NCBI RefSeq assembly: GCF_030462475.1
Contig: NZ_JASMRZ010000002.1
Span: 228,756-290,283, forward strand
Direction of reading: 5' to 3'
DNA length: 61,528 nucleotides
Source: Variovorax sp. CAN15
Lineage (GTDB): Bacteria; Pseudomonadota; Gammaproteobacteria; Burkholderiales; Burkholderiaceae_C
Each line of letters starts with the position of its first letter. Position 1 is the stretch's first letter. The notes under the pieces are model-generated. The model was not told the DNA's origin. It did not search any database and saw only the letters and a program-made list of their open reading frames with translations. Shown piece after piece: positions 52,904-61,528 of this stretch. A program made the position numbers and the translations under genes.

Positions 52904-55900
52904 TCACGCCTTCTCGATGTTCACCGTGAACGACTTGTACTCCGGCGTCTGCGTGTTCGCATCGCCCACGAAGGGCGTCAGCGTGTTCACCAGGTAGCCG
53001 GGCTTGGCGATGCCGACGAAGCCCCAGTGGTTGGGCAGGCCCACGGTGTGGACCGTGCGCCCGTCCACCTGCAGCCCGACGATGCGCTTGGTGACGACGG
53101 CCACGGCCTTGATGTAGCCGCGCTTGCTCGACACCTTGACCATGTCGCCGTGGCCGATGCCCTTTTCCTTCGCCAGCTCTTCGCCGATCTCGACGAACTG
53201 CTGCGGCTGGATGATGGCCGAGGTGCGCACGTTCTTGGTCCAGTAGTGGAAGTGCTCGGTGAGCCGGTAGCTGGTCGCCACGTACGGGAAGTCCTTCGGC
53301 ACGCCGAGCCGCTCGAGGTCGCCCTTGAAGATGCGCGCCGCGGGGTTGGCGCGCGCCTTCTCGTTGTTCGGGTGCATCAGGTTGTTCACCAGCGGCGACT
53401 CGAAGGGCTCGTAGTGCTCGGGCAGCGGCCCTTCGGCCATGCCGGTGGGCGCGAACAGCCGCGCCACGCCCTCGGCGGTCATGATGAAGGGGCGCACCGC
53501 CTCGGCATCGGTCGGGTTCGCGTCGGGGCGGATGTCGGGCACGTCGGCGCCGCCCCACTGCTTGCCGTTCCATGAAACCAGGCCGCGCCTGGCGATCCAC
53601 GGCTTGCCGGTGGCCGGATCTGTCGAGGCGCCGTTGTAGAGGATGCGCCGGTTCGCGGGCCAGGCCCACGCCCAGTTCTGCACCATGCCGATGCCGTACG
53701 GGTCGGCGTTGTCGCGCCGCGCCATCTGGTTGCCGGCCTGCGTCCATGCGCCTGTGTAGATCCAGCAGCCGCTGGCGGTGCTGCCGTCGTCGCGCAGCAG
53801 GCCGAAGCCCGCGAGCTGCTCGCCTGCCTTGGCAGCCGGCGGCTTGCTCGGGTCCTTCGGGTCGGTCAGGTCGACGAGCGCACGGCCGTTGTATTCCATC
53901 GCCAGCTCCTGCGGGGAAGGCGCGTGCGGAATCTTGTAGGGCCAGGTGAGCTTGACGATCGGATCGGGGAAGGCGCCGCCGTCCTTGATGTAGGCCTGGC
54001 GCATGCGGTTGAAGATGCCCGCCACGATCTCGATGTCGCCCTTGGCCTCGCCCGGCGGCTCCGCACCCTTCCAGTGCCACTGCAGCCAGCGGCTGGAGTT
54101 GGTGAGCGAGCCGTCTTCCTCCGCGAAGCAGGTGGAGGGCAGCCGGAACACCGTGGTCTGGATGTCGGCGGTCTTGACATCGTTGAACTCGCCGAAGTTG
54201 CGCCAGAACTCGCTGGTCTCGGTCTGCAGCGGGTCGATGGTGACCAGGAACTTGAGCTTCGAGAGCCCGTCGACGATCTTCTTCTTGTCCGGGAACGAGC
54301 CCACCGGGTTGAAGCCCTGGCAGATGTAGCCGTGGAGCGTGCCCTGGTTCATGAGCTCGAAGGCCTGCAGCACGTCGTAGAGCTTGTCGATCTTCGGCAG
54401 GTAGTTGAAGGCCCATTCGTTCTCCGCCGTGGCCGCGCTGCCCCACCAGGCCTTCTGCATGCTGACGAAGAACTTCGGGTAGTTCTGCCAGTAGCTCATC
54501 TGGTTGGGACGCAGGGGCTTGAGCGCGCGGGTCTTGTAGTAGTCCTCCAGCGTCTGCTCGTTGTCACGCGCCAGCGACAGGTAGCCGGGCAGCGAGTTCG
54601 ACAGCAGCCCCAGGTCGGTCAGGCCCTGGATGTTGCTGTGCCCGCGCAGCGCATTCATGCCGCCGCCCGCCACGCCGATGTTGCCCAGCAGCAGCTGCAC
54701 GATGGCGCCGGTGCGGATCATCTGAGAGCCCTGGCTGTGCTGCGTCCAGCCCAGCGCATACATGATGGTCATGGTGCGCGTGGACGTGCTGGTGCTCGCG
54801 ATGTACTCGCACACCTTCAGGAACTTGTCCTGCGGGGTGCCGGTGATGCGGCTCACCATCTCGGGCGTGTAGCGTGAATAGTGCCGCTTCATGACCTGCA
54901 GCACGCATTGCGGATCCTGCATGGTCATGTCGACCTTGGCCATGCCCTGCTCGTCGAGCGCGTAGCCCCACGACTTGGGGTCGTAGTTGCGCTTCTCGGC
55001 GTTGTAGCCGCTGAACAGGCCGTCCTCGAACTTGTAGTCGGGGCCGACGATGAATGGCGCGTTGGTGTAGTTGCGGACGTACTCGGTCTGGATCTTGTCG
55101 TTGCCCAGCAGGTAGTTGATGACCCCGCCGAGGAAGGCGATGTCCGACCCCGCGCGGATCGGCGCGTAATAGTCGGCCATGGCGGCCGAGCGCGTGAAGC
55201 GCGGATCGACCACCACCAGGCGGGCCTTGTTCTGTTTCTTGGCTTCGATGACCCATTTGAAGCCGCACGGGTGCGCCTCCGCGGCGTTGCCGCCCATGAT
55301 CAGCACCACATCCGCGTTCTGGATGTCCTGCCAATGGTTGGTCATCGCGCCTCTGCCGAACGTCGGGGCCAGACTGGCCACCGTAGGTCCGTGTCAGACG
55401 CGTGCCTGGTTGTCTAACACCAGCATTCCGGTCGAGCGGAATGCCTTGTGCGTGATGTATCCGGTTTCGTTGGACGAGGCCGAGGCGCAGAGCATGCCGG
55501 AGCTGGTCCAGCGGTTCACGGTCTTGCCGTCGGCGTTGGTGGTCTGGAAGTTGGCGTCGCGGTCGGCCTTCAGCAGCTTGGCGATGCGGTCGAGCGCCTC
55601 GTCCCAGCCGATCCGCTTCCACTCGGTGGCGCCGGGCTCGCGCACCTCGGGGTACTTCAGGCGCATGGGGCTGTGCACGAAGTCGAGCAGGCCGGCGCCC
55701 TTGGGGCACAGCGTGCCGCGGTTCACGGGGTGGTCGGCATCGCCCTCGATGTGGAGGATGTCGGACACCACGTTCTTCGCCTTGTCGCCCAGGCTGTACA
55801 TGATGAGCCCGCAGCCCACCGAGCAGTACGGGCAGGTATTGCGGGTCTCGGTGGTGCGCGCGAGCTTGAAGTTGCGGGCTTCGGCCAGCGCGGCGGTCGG

Positions 55901-55981
55901 CGAGAAGCCGAGCGCGACGATGCTGGAGCCGACCAGCCCCGCGCTGCTCACGCGGAAGAATTGCCGGCGGTTCATGTCCAT
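52904..55981 (-). CDS. fdoG: Formate dehydrogenase-N/O alpha subunit, selenoprotein (UGA-encoded Sec196)
   Basis: Catalytic subunit of respiratory formate dehydrogenase, 1025 residues when the in-frame TGA at 55394-55396 is read as selenocysteine. The two open stretches share a frame, and the join reads DNQARV-U-HGPTVASLAPTFGRGAMTNHW, the exact FdnG active-site context; Sec falls at residue 196, as in E. coli. A Tat signal (MDMNRRQFFRVSSAGLVG) exports it to the periplasm. The cluster ligands CPYCSVGCGL and CPKGAG precede the Mo-bisPGD domains; the C-terminal domain ends NHWGFVGIAKPGYLVN. First structural gene of an operon that also encodes the Sec machinery. Confidence 0.96.
55350..55393 (-). 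promoter_or_regulatory. SECIS element of fdoG
   Basis: Immediately after the UGA the mRNA can fold into a hairpin with apical stem GGCC-AGUCU-GGCC (55367-55379). The G-U-C-U loop matches the SelB-binding loop of E. coli fdhF/fdnG, with a lower stem from the flanking C/G-rich arms. Position and loop identify it as the selenocysteine insertion signal. Confidence 0.8.
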
Positions 55982-56076
55982 GACACAACCTCCTGCAGCG
56001 GTGAAGTGATGGGGTGTTTCATCGTGGTCTTCTTTTCTTCTGGCGGGTAACTCGAATTCGAATGAGCCTGGCGACG

Positions 56077-56370
56077 CTACCTGGGCGCCGTGCCGTCGCC
56101 TCCGCTGGGCGCGGGCGCCGCGCCGCCCGAGGCACCGCCGCCCGGGCCGCTCATGCCGCCCACGGCTGCACTGCCTTCGGACGGACCCTGGTGGGAGCTG
56201 GAGGATTCGACCTTGTCACCGGAGGCGGCGGGGGCGATGCCCGTCGGGCTCGCGCCGGTGGTGGCCTTCGGCGTGGGTGGCGCGGTGGGCTTGGGATCGC
56301 ATGCGCTCGCCAGCAGGCCGGAGGCCAGGCACAGGCCGATGATCTGCAAGCGCTGCTGACATCGTGGCAT
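56077..56370 (-). CDS. Small lipoprotein at the head of the formate dehydrogenase operon
   Basis: A 97-residue protein starting MPRCQQRLQIIGLCLASG behind AGGAGT, with a lipobox LLASAC (near residue 24). The mature part is unstructured and rich in Pro, Ser, Gly and Thr, ending GGDGTAPR. No family recognised. Ninety-five bases separate it from fdoG on the same strand, so it is probably the first gene of the operon. The 215 bases between it and the divergent permease gene hold no promoter I can defend. Confidence 0.65.
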   Translation of the reverse strand: MPRCQQRLQIIGLCLASGLLASACDPKPTAPPTPKATTGASPTGIAPAASGDKVESSSSHQGPSEGSAAVGGMSGPGGGASGGAAPAPSGGDGTAPR

Positions 56371-56585
56371 CGACACTCCTTGTGGGAAGTACGGATCCGG
56401 CAAACGGGGCTGTTTTTGTGGCCTCGTCCGCCGCTTGCCGGGTTGCCCGGTTTGCGACAAACGGGATGCGTTTGGCGCATCATGCGACAGGGCCATGGTG
56501 CGATCAAGTAGGTCAAGGCCGGCAATCACCCGGCAATAACCCTTGAATCCAGCCGTGCGGCAGGCTCTGGGCTATCGTCGCGGCC

Positions 56586-59102
56586 ATGAACGCCTCCCTC
56601 CGCCTGGGTTGGCGCACGCTCTGGCGCGACCTGCGCGCCGGCGAGCTGCGCCTGTTGATCGTCGCCGTGCTGCTGGCCGTTGCCGCGCTCACGGCCGTCG
56701 GCTTCTTCGCCGACCGGCTCCAGGGCGGGCTCAAGCGCGACGCGCGACAGCTGCTGGGCGGCGACGCCGTCATCGTCAGCGACAACCCCACGCCCGCAGC
56801 CTTCGTCGCTCAGGCGAAGTCGCTGGGGCTCGAGGGCACATCCACCTACGGCTTCCCGACCATGGCCCGCGCCGAGGACGCGCAGGGCGGAGCCAGCAAG
56901 CTGGTGGCGCTGAAGGCGGTGACGGCGGGCTATCCGCTGCGCGGCAGCCTGCAGACCTCCACCGCCATCGACGGCGCCGGCGCCGTCACGCGCGACATCC
57001 CGCCGCCGGGCGAAACCTGGGTCGACGCCTCGCTGCTCGACTCGCTGGCGCTCAAGGTCGGCGACACGCTGCTGCTGGGCGACACCGGCCTGCGCGTGGG
57101 CCGCGTCATCACGCTGGAGCCCGACCGCGGCGCCGGCTTCATGAGCTTCTCGCCGCGCGTGATGCTCAACCAGGCCGACGTGGCCCGCACCGGGCTTGTG
57201 CAGCCGGCCAGCCGCGTCGGCTACCGCTATGCGGTGGCGGGCAGCGACGCGGCGGTCAAGCGCTTCACCGATTGGGCCGACGCCACCATCAAGAAGGGCG
57301 AACTGCGCGGCGTGCGGCTCGACTCCTTCGAAAGCGGCCGGCCCGAGATGCGCCAGACGCTGGACCGCGCCGAGAAATTCCTGAGCCTGGTCGCGCTGCT
57401 CGCGGCGCTGCTGTCTGCGGTCGCGGTGGCTCTGGCCGCGCGCGGCTTCGCGGCCAGCCACCTCGACGACTGCGCGATGCTGCGCGTGCTCGGCCAGAGC
57501 CAGCGCACCATCGCCATCGCCTATGCCTTCGAGTTCGCGGTGATCGGCATCGTGGCCAGCGCGCTGGGCGTGGCCATCGGCTTCGCGGTGCATTACGTGT
57601 TCGTGCTGCTGCTGGCCGGGCTGGTCGAGACCGCGCTGCCGGCGGCCACGCTGTGGCCCGTGGCCTTCGGCATGGGCATGGGCCTCACGCTGCTCTTCGC
57701 CTTCGGGTTGCCGCCGGTGCTGCAGCTGGCGCGCGTGCCGCCGCTGCGCGTGATCCGGCGCGACGTGGGCGGCCTCAAGCCCGCGTCGCTCGCGGTGCTG
57801 GGCGTGGGCGTGGCGGGCTTCGCGGCGCTGCTGATGGCGGCGAGCAGCGACATCAAGCTGGGGCTGATCGCCGTCGGCGGCTTCGCGGGCGCGGTGGCGG
57901 TGTTCGCGCTTTTGAGCTGGCTCGCGGTGAAGGTGCTGCGCCGCAGCGTCAACGAAACCACCGCGCCGCGCTGGCTGGTGCTGGCCACGCGGCAGATCTC
58001 GGCGCGGCCTGCCTATGCGGTGGTGCAGGTCAGCGCGCTTTCCGTGGGGCTGCTGGCGCTGGTGCTGCTGGTGCTGCTGCGCACCGACTTGGTTGCGAGC
58101 TGGCGCCAGGCCACGCCGCCCGATGCGCCGAACCGCTTCGTCATCAACGTCATGCCTGACCAGAGCGAAGCCTTCCAGAAGTCGCTGCGCGACGCGGGCG
58201 TGAGCAAGTTCGACTGGTACCCGATGATCCGCGGCCGCCTCGTGGCGATCAACGACAAGCCTGTGTCTCCCGACGACTACACCGAAGACCGCGCCAAGCG
58301 CCTGGTGGACCGCGAGTTCAACCTGAGCAACAGCGCCGAAGCGCCGGCGCACAACAGCATCACCGCCGGCAAATGGACACCCGGCGCGGCCGGCGAGGTG
58401 AGCGTGGAGGAGGGCCTGGCCGAGACGCTGGGCCTGAAGATGGGCGACATGCTGCGCTTCGACATCGGCGGCATGCAGAACGAGGCGCGCATCACCTCGC
58501 TGCGCAAGGTCGACTGGGGCTCGATGCATGCCAACTTCTTCGTGATGTACACGGTGGCCTCGCTGGCCGACGTGCCCACCACCTACATGGGCGCCTTCCG
58601 CGCGCCCGAGACGCGCGGCTTCGACAACGCGCTGGTGCGCACCTACCCGAACGTGACCAACGTGGACATGAGCGCGACCATCAACCAGGTGCAGCGGGTG
58701 CTCGACCAGGTGATCCGTGCGGTCGAGTTCCTGTTCGGCTTCACGCTCGCGGCTGGGTTGGTCGTGCTGTTCGCCGCCGTGACGGCCACGCGCGAGGAAC
58801 GCGCGCGCGAGTTCGCGGTGATGCGCGCGGTGGGCGCGCGCGCCAGCCTGCTGCGGCAGGTGCAGCGTGCCGAACTCGCGGGCGTGGGCCTGCTCGCGGG
58901 CTTCCTCGCGAGCATCGTGGCCGCGCTGATCGGCTGGGGACTCGCGCGCTACGTATTCGATTTCACCTGGACCGCATCGCCGCTCGTGCCGGTGGCCGGC
59001 GCGCTGGCGGGGGCGGTGCTGGCCCTGGGCGCCGGATGGTGGGGCCTGCGCGAGGTGCTGCGCCGGCCGGTGGTCGACACCTTGCGGCGCGCGGCCGAAT
59101 AA
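56586..59102 (+). CDS. FtsX-like ABC transporter permease (YbbP family)
   Basis: An 838-residue inner-membrane protein with the YbbP layout. N-terminal helix (LRLLIVAVLLAVAALTAVGFFA), large periplasmic MacB-like domain, an FtsX core with helices around residues 262-370, and further helices at about 400-510. A second periplasmic domain follows, then a final FtsX repeat (FLFGFTLAAGLVVLFAAVTATREERAREFAVMRAVGA). The family usually works with a YbbA-like ATPase, which is not in the window, and is proposed to handle lipids or lipoproteins. A TATCGT -10-like hexamer lies just before the ATG. Confidence 0.9.
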   Translation: MNASLRLGWRTLWRDLRAGELRLLIVAVLLAVAALTAVGFFADRLQGGLKRDARQLLGGDAVIVSDNPTPAAFVAQAKSLGLEGTSTYGFPTMARAEDAQGGASKLVALKAVTAGYPLRGSLQTSTAIDGAGAVTRDIPPPGETWVDASLLDSLALKVGDTLLLGDTGLRVGRVITLEPDRGAGFMSFSPRVMLNQADVARTGLVQPASRVGYRYAVAGSDAAVKRFTDWADATIKKGELRGVRLDSFESGRPEMRQTLDRAEKFLSLVALLAALLSAVAVALAARGFAASHLDDCAMLRVLGQSQRTIAIAYAFEFAVIGIVASALGVAIGFAVHYVFVLLLAGLVETALPAATLWPVAFGMGMGLTLLFAFGLPPVLQLARVPPLRVIRRDVGGLKPASLAVLGVGVAGFAALLMAASSDIKLGLIAVGGFAGAVAVFALLSWLAVKVLRRSVNETTAPRWLVLATRQISARPAYAVVQVSALSVGLLALVLLVLLRTDLVASWRQATPPDAPNRFVINVMPDQSEAFQKSLRDAGVSKFDWYPMIRGRLVAINDKPVSPDDYTEDRAKRLVDREFNLSNSAEAPAHNSITAGKWTPGAAGEVSVEEGLAETLGLKMGDMLRFDIGGMQNEARITSLRKVDWGSMHANFFVMYTVASLADVPTTYMGAFRAPETRGFDNALVRTYPNVTNVDMSATINQVQRVLDQVIRAVEFLFGFTLAAGLVVLFAAVTATREERAREFAVMRAVGARASLLRQVQRAELAGVGLLAGFLASIVAALIGWGLARYVFDFTWTASPLVPVAGALAGAVLALGAGWWGLREVLRRPVVDTLRRAAE

Positions 59103-59124
59103 TTTTTCTTTTCTTCGAGGCGAG

Positions 59125-59160
59125 ACGGGGCCGGGGATGCAATACATTCCCCGGCCCCGT
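59125..59160 (+). terminator. Strong hairpin between the permease and ATPase genes
   Basis: ACGGGGCCGGGGA / TCCCCGGCCCCGT, a 13-bp perfect stem with a 10-base loop, starts 22 bases after the permease stop. No T-run follows on either strand, so termination is likely but not certain. Confidence 0.55.
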
Positions 59161-59188
59161 ATCCAATTCAGAGAAGAGAAATTCCTGC

Positions 59189-61156
59189 ATGCGCCTGGCG
59201 TCTTTCCAGATCACCAACTTTCGCTCGATCAACGACAGCGGCCTCATCGATTCCACGCAGATCACCACGATCCTCGGCCGCAATGACAGCGGCAAATCGA
59301 ACCTGCTGCGCGCGCTCCACAGCCTGAACCCCACCGAGGGCATCGCCGAACTCAGCCCCATCAAGGACTTCCCGCGCCATCGCCGGCTCGAAGAGTGCAC
59401 CGGCGACACGCCCGTCGTCTTCACGCGCTGGAGCCTGGACGAGAGCGAACAGGCCGAGCTGGCCGCGATCCTTCCGCGCGCTGCCGGCGTGCGCCACGTC
59501 ACCGCGAGCCGAGGCTACGCGGCCAGCCGCTCGGCCGGCTTCGAAGGGCTGGCGGCGCTGTCGCTGGACGTGAGCGAGATCAAGAGCAAGGTCCGCAAGA
59601 TCGTGCCGGCGGTGAAGGCCGCTGCCGAGAAGGTCGCAGATGAAACGAAGACGGCGCTCGACCAGGAAGCCGACGTCTTCGACGCCGCGATGATCATGAG
59701 CCCCGACTACATCAAGTGGTCGGCCGGCGCCGTCAAGGCGGCGCAGGCCCTGCGCAAGGCGTTGGCCGTGGCGGGCGCCGAGCTCAGCGACAAGCAGGAG
59801 CAGATGCTGGCCGAGCTCGAAGACATGGCGCTGGCCATCGCCAACGACGCGCCCGCACTGGAGCGTGCGCAGGAATGGGTGATCGGCAAGCTGCCGCGCT
59901 TCGTCTACGTCGACGAATACCCAGCGCTGCCCGGCCGCCAGAACATCGCCGAATACCTGGGGCGCGAGGGCTGGGGCCAGCTCACGCCCGAGCAGCAGAG
60001 CTTCGGCAAGCTGTGCAAGGTCGCGGGGCTGGACCTGCGGCAGCTGCAGGCCCTGCTCGAGAAGAACGACCAGGCCACGCGCAACCAGCTCGTCAACCGC
60101 GCCGGCTCGGTGGTGACCGCCGAGATCCGCCGCCTCTGGAAAGACCGCGCGCTGAAGGTGCGCTTCAACCTCGACGGCCAGTACCTCGACACGCTGGTGT
60201 CCGACCCGAACGCCGCCTACGAGGTCGAAGTGAACCTGGAGGAGCGCAGCCGTGGCTTCCAGTGGTTCTTCTCTTTCTACGTGGCCTTCTTCGCGGACAC
60301 CAAGGGCGGCCAGTCGGAAGACGCCGTGCTGCTGCTGGACGAACCCGGCCTGCACCTGCACGCCCACTCGCAGGCCGACCTGCTGGCGCACCTGGAAAAG
60401 GATTTCGCCGGCAACCAGGTCATCTACACCACGCACTCGCCCTTCATGGTGCCCACGCACCGGCTCGACGCGGTGCGCGCCGCGAGCCTGGACGAGGCTT
60501 CAGGCACGACGGTGAGCAACACCGCGCAGGGGGACGAGCGCACGCTGTTCCCGCTGAAGGCGGCGCTGGCGTTGAGCCGGATGGCTGGCGAGCCGGTGAA
60601 GCAGGAGGCTTCGAAGCCGGTGGCGGCGGCGCAGGAACCGGTGAAGCCGGCGCCCGCGAAGCAGGCCGCGTCGGAGGGCGCGAAGCCTGCGAAGTCGGCA
60701 AAGTCCGCCGAGGCGGCCAAGCCTGAGCCTGTGAAGTCAGAACCCGCGAAGCCCGTCGTCGCGGAAAGAGCCAAGCCAGTGGAGACTGCACCTGTTGCAG
60801 TGGCTGCACCGGCTGCCCCGCCCGCAACCGCGCTGCCTGAGCCGGCGAAGGTTGCCGCTCCTGCGAAGACCGAGGCAGTCAAGACTGAGGCTGCGAAGCC
60901 TGTCGTCGTGGAAAGCGTCAAACCGGCAGAAGCAGCGCCTGTTGCAATCGCCGCGCCGGTCGTCCCGCCTGCGGAAGTGCCGGCACCCGTGACGCCCGAA
61001 CCGGCGAAACCGGTGGTCGCTGAAAGCATCCAGCCCGCCGAGCCTGTGGTCGAAGCCTCGGTCGCCGTGGCTGCCGAGGCGCCAGTGGTGCAACGCGTCG
61101 AAGAGCAGACGGCCGCTGTGAGCCCACAGGCAGAGCAACCGGCAGAGGTCGCCTGA
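59189..61156 (+). CDS. OLD-like AAA ATPase with Pro/Ala/Lys-rich tail instead of TOPRIM domain
   Basis: A 655-residue protein. N-terminal ABC/OLD-type ATPase: RLASFQITNFRSINDSGLI, Walker A LGRNDSGKSN (about residues 28-37), a coiled-coil insertion (about 130-235), Walker B AVLLLDEPGLHLHAHSQ (about 379-395) and VIYTTHSPFMV. In OLD nucleases a TOPRIM domain follows; here the sequence after ERTLFPLKAALALSRMAGEP turns into a tail of nearly 200 residues of Pro, Ala, Lys, Val and Glu. The tail has repeated AKPVV-E-S/A-x-K/Q-P units. No nuclease motif is seen. Possible roles are DNA maintenance or phage defence, but the missing effector argues for caution. Confidence 0.8.
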   Translation: MRLASFQITNFRSINDSGLIDSTQITTILGRNDSGKSNLLRALHSLNPTEGIAELSPIKDFPRHRRLEECTGDTPVVFTRWSLDESEQAELAAILPRAAGVRHVTASRGYAASRSAGFEGLAALSLDVSEIKSKVRKIVPAVKAAAEKVADETKTALDQEADVFDAAMIMSPDYIKWSAGAVKAAQALRKALAVAGAELSDKQEQMLAELEDMALAIANDAPALERAQEWVIGKLPRFVYVDEYPALPGRQNIAEYLGREGWGQLTPEQQSFGKLCKVAGLDLRQLQALLEKNDQATRNQLVNRAGSVVTAEIRRLWKDRALKVRFNLDGQYLDTLVSDPNAAYEVEVNLEERSRGFQWFFSFYVAFFADTKGGQSEDAVLLLDEPGLHLHAHSQADLLAHLEKDFAGNQVIYTTHSPFMVPTHRLDAVRAASLDEASGTTVSNTAQGDERTLFPLKAALALSRMAGEPVKQEASKPVAAAQEPVKPAPAKQAASEGAKPAKSAKSAEAAKPEPVKSEPAKPVVAERAKPVETAPVAVAAPAAPPATALPEPAKVAAPAKTEAVKTEAAKPVVVESVKPAEAAPVAIAAPVVPPAEVPAPVTPEPAKPVVAESIQPAEPVVEASVAVAAEAPVVQRVEEQTAAVSPQAEQPAEVA

Positions 61157-61185
61157 CGGACGGTGCTCTCAGTGCCAGCTTGAAC

Positions 61186-61263
61186 TCATGCGGCGCCGAC
61201 CATGCGCCGCATGAGCAGGTTCTTCAGGTCGTAGTCCGCGGATCGCGGGAACACGGTCTTCAT
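61186..61263 (-). CDS. 25-codon ORF coupled to the Phd/YefM antitoxin
   Basis: Starts by ATGA overlap with the antitoxin stop and reads MKTVFPRSADYDLKNLLMRR before a stop at 61186. The position is that of a toxin gene, but it is far too short; it may be a truncated partner or a chance frame. Its 3' end lies in a 10-bp inverted repeat. Confidence 0.3.
   Translation of the reverse strand: MKTVFPRSADYDLKNLLMRRMVGAA
61187..61213. terminator. Inverted repeat between convergent genes
   Basis: CATGCGGCGC / GCGCCGCATG with a 7-base loop, 31 bases after the ATPase stop. No T-run; it could still end transcripts from either side. Confidence 0.4.
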
Positions 61264-61528
61264 TTCGCGTCCTTTTCTTCTTCTGCGGCCTGCCGGTCCA
61301 GGTCCGCGAACACGTCTTCCGCCGAACGGAATTGGCCCTGCTCGACTACGTGATTGCCGAGCACCAGGATCTTGAGAAGCGCGAGCGTGGCTTCGCGCTC
61401 CTCGTAGGACTCAATATTCATCAAGACGAGCCTGGCTTCGCCGTTCTGGGTGATGAGCATGGGCTCGCGGGTATCGGACAAGGTCTTCACGATGTCCGCT
61501 GCATGGCTCTTGAAGTAGCTGATGGGTT
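61260..61528 (-). CDS. Phd/YefM-family antitoxin (5' end outside window)
   Basis: The frame is open to the window edge. It begins PISYFKSHAADIVKTLSDTR and continues EPMLITQNGEARLVLMNIESYEE, the standard Phd/YefM fold of antitoxins that bind DNA and neutralise RelE/ParE-type toxins. The C-terminal part (LLKILVLGNHVVEQGQFRSAEDVFADLDRQ) is the toxin-wrapping segment. A GTG at 61490 is internal, not the start. Confidence 0.85.
   Translation of the reverse strand, partial: PISYFKSHAADIVKTLSDTREPMLITQNGEARLVLMNIESYEEREATLALLKILVLGNHVVEQGQFRSAEDVFADLDRQAAEEEKDAK

Noticed and set aside
55394..55396. Nonsense mutation in fdoG
   Set aside because: The stop is TGA at the exact selenocysteine position of FdnG-type enzymes, with a SECIS-like hairpin and a full Sec machinery nearby.
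56526..59147. 873-codon minus-strand frame over the FtsX-like permease
   Set aside because: Antisense shadow; the plus frame carries regular membrane helices and family motifs.

Overview
This window looks like the chromosome of a betaproteobacterium, most likely a Comamonadaceae member close to Variovorax. It is GC-rich throughout except in one island. The proteins (MiaB, Ffh, the GlrK-QseG-GlrR locus, OpgH, CcsA/YpjD) are of beta-proteobacterial type, and several intergenic stretches carry the C/G-rich palindromic repeats common in that family. This is inferred from remembered family resemblance; no search was possible.

Layout. 1-3.1 kb: an RND efflux pair on the minus strand (the permease is cut by the window edge). 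3.2-8.7 kb: a small secreted protein, miaB, then a tight glrK-qseG-glrR two-component operon. 8.7-11.1 kb: a sigma-54 promoter with a GlrR-type operator in front of opgH. 11.4-13.5 kb: an RNA ligase overlapping an HD-phosphoesterase/polynucleotide kinase, a predicted RNA-repair pair. 13.5-15 kb: ffh. 15-16.2 kb: an in-frame chimera of the 5' part of a ccsA/ypjD gene and the 3' half of an oxalate/formate-family MFS transporter. 16.3-23.8 kb: molybdenum and formate functions: a short ModE, modBAC, a ParDE-like toxin-antitoxin pair, a YdeP-type molybdopterin oxidoreductase, a small protein and fdhD. 23.9-37.4 kb: a contact-dependent inhibition locus (TpsB, a 2889-residue CdiA-like protein, an immunity protein) followed by an AT-rich graveyard of three cdiA fragments with orphan immunity-like genes.

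37.4-56.4 kb is a selenium region. mnmH and a PhnCDE-like ABC transporter of the putative selenate type diverge from selD. A 13-kb minus-strand operon then runs lipoprotein - fdoG (in-frame UGA = selenocysteine 196) - fdoH - fdoI - fdhE - selA - three unassigned genes - selB - tRNA-Sec. The cell can thus import selenium, activate it to selenophosphate, insert it into tRNA (2-selenouridine) and protein (selenocysteine), and use it in a membrane-bound respiratory formate dehydrogenase. The upstream mod genes supply molybdate, and FdhD and FdhE mature the enzyme. The three genes between selA and selB are an acyl-CoA-dehydrogenase-fold protein without the usual catalytic Glu, a PhnD-like binding protein without a signal peptide, and a TusA-like/di-iron ferritin-like fusion. 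They are the best candidate in the window for an undescribed system.

56.6-61.5 kb: a large FtsX-like permease, an OLD-like ATPase whose TOPRIM half is replaced by a Pro/Ala/Lys-rich tail, and a Phd/YefM antitoxin cut by the window edge.
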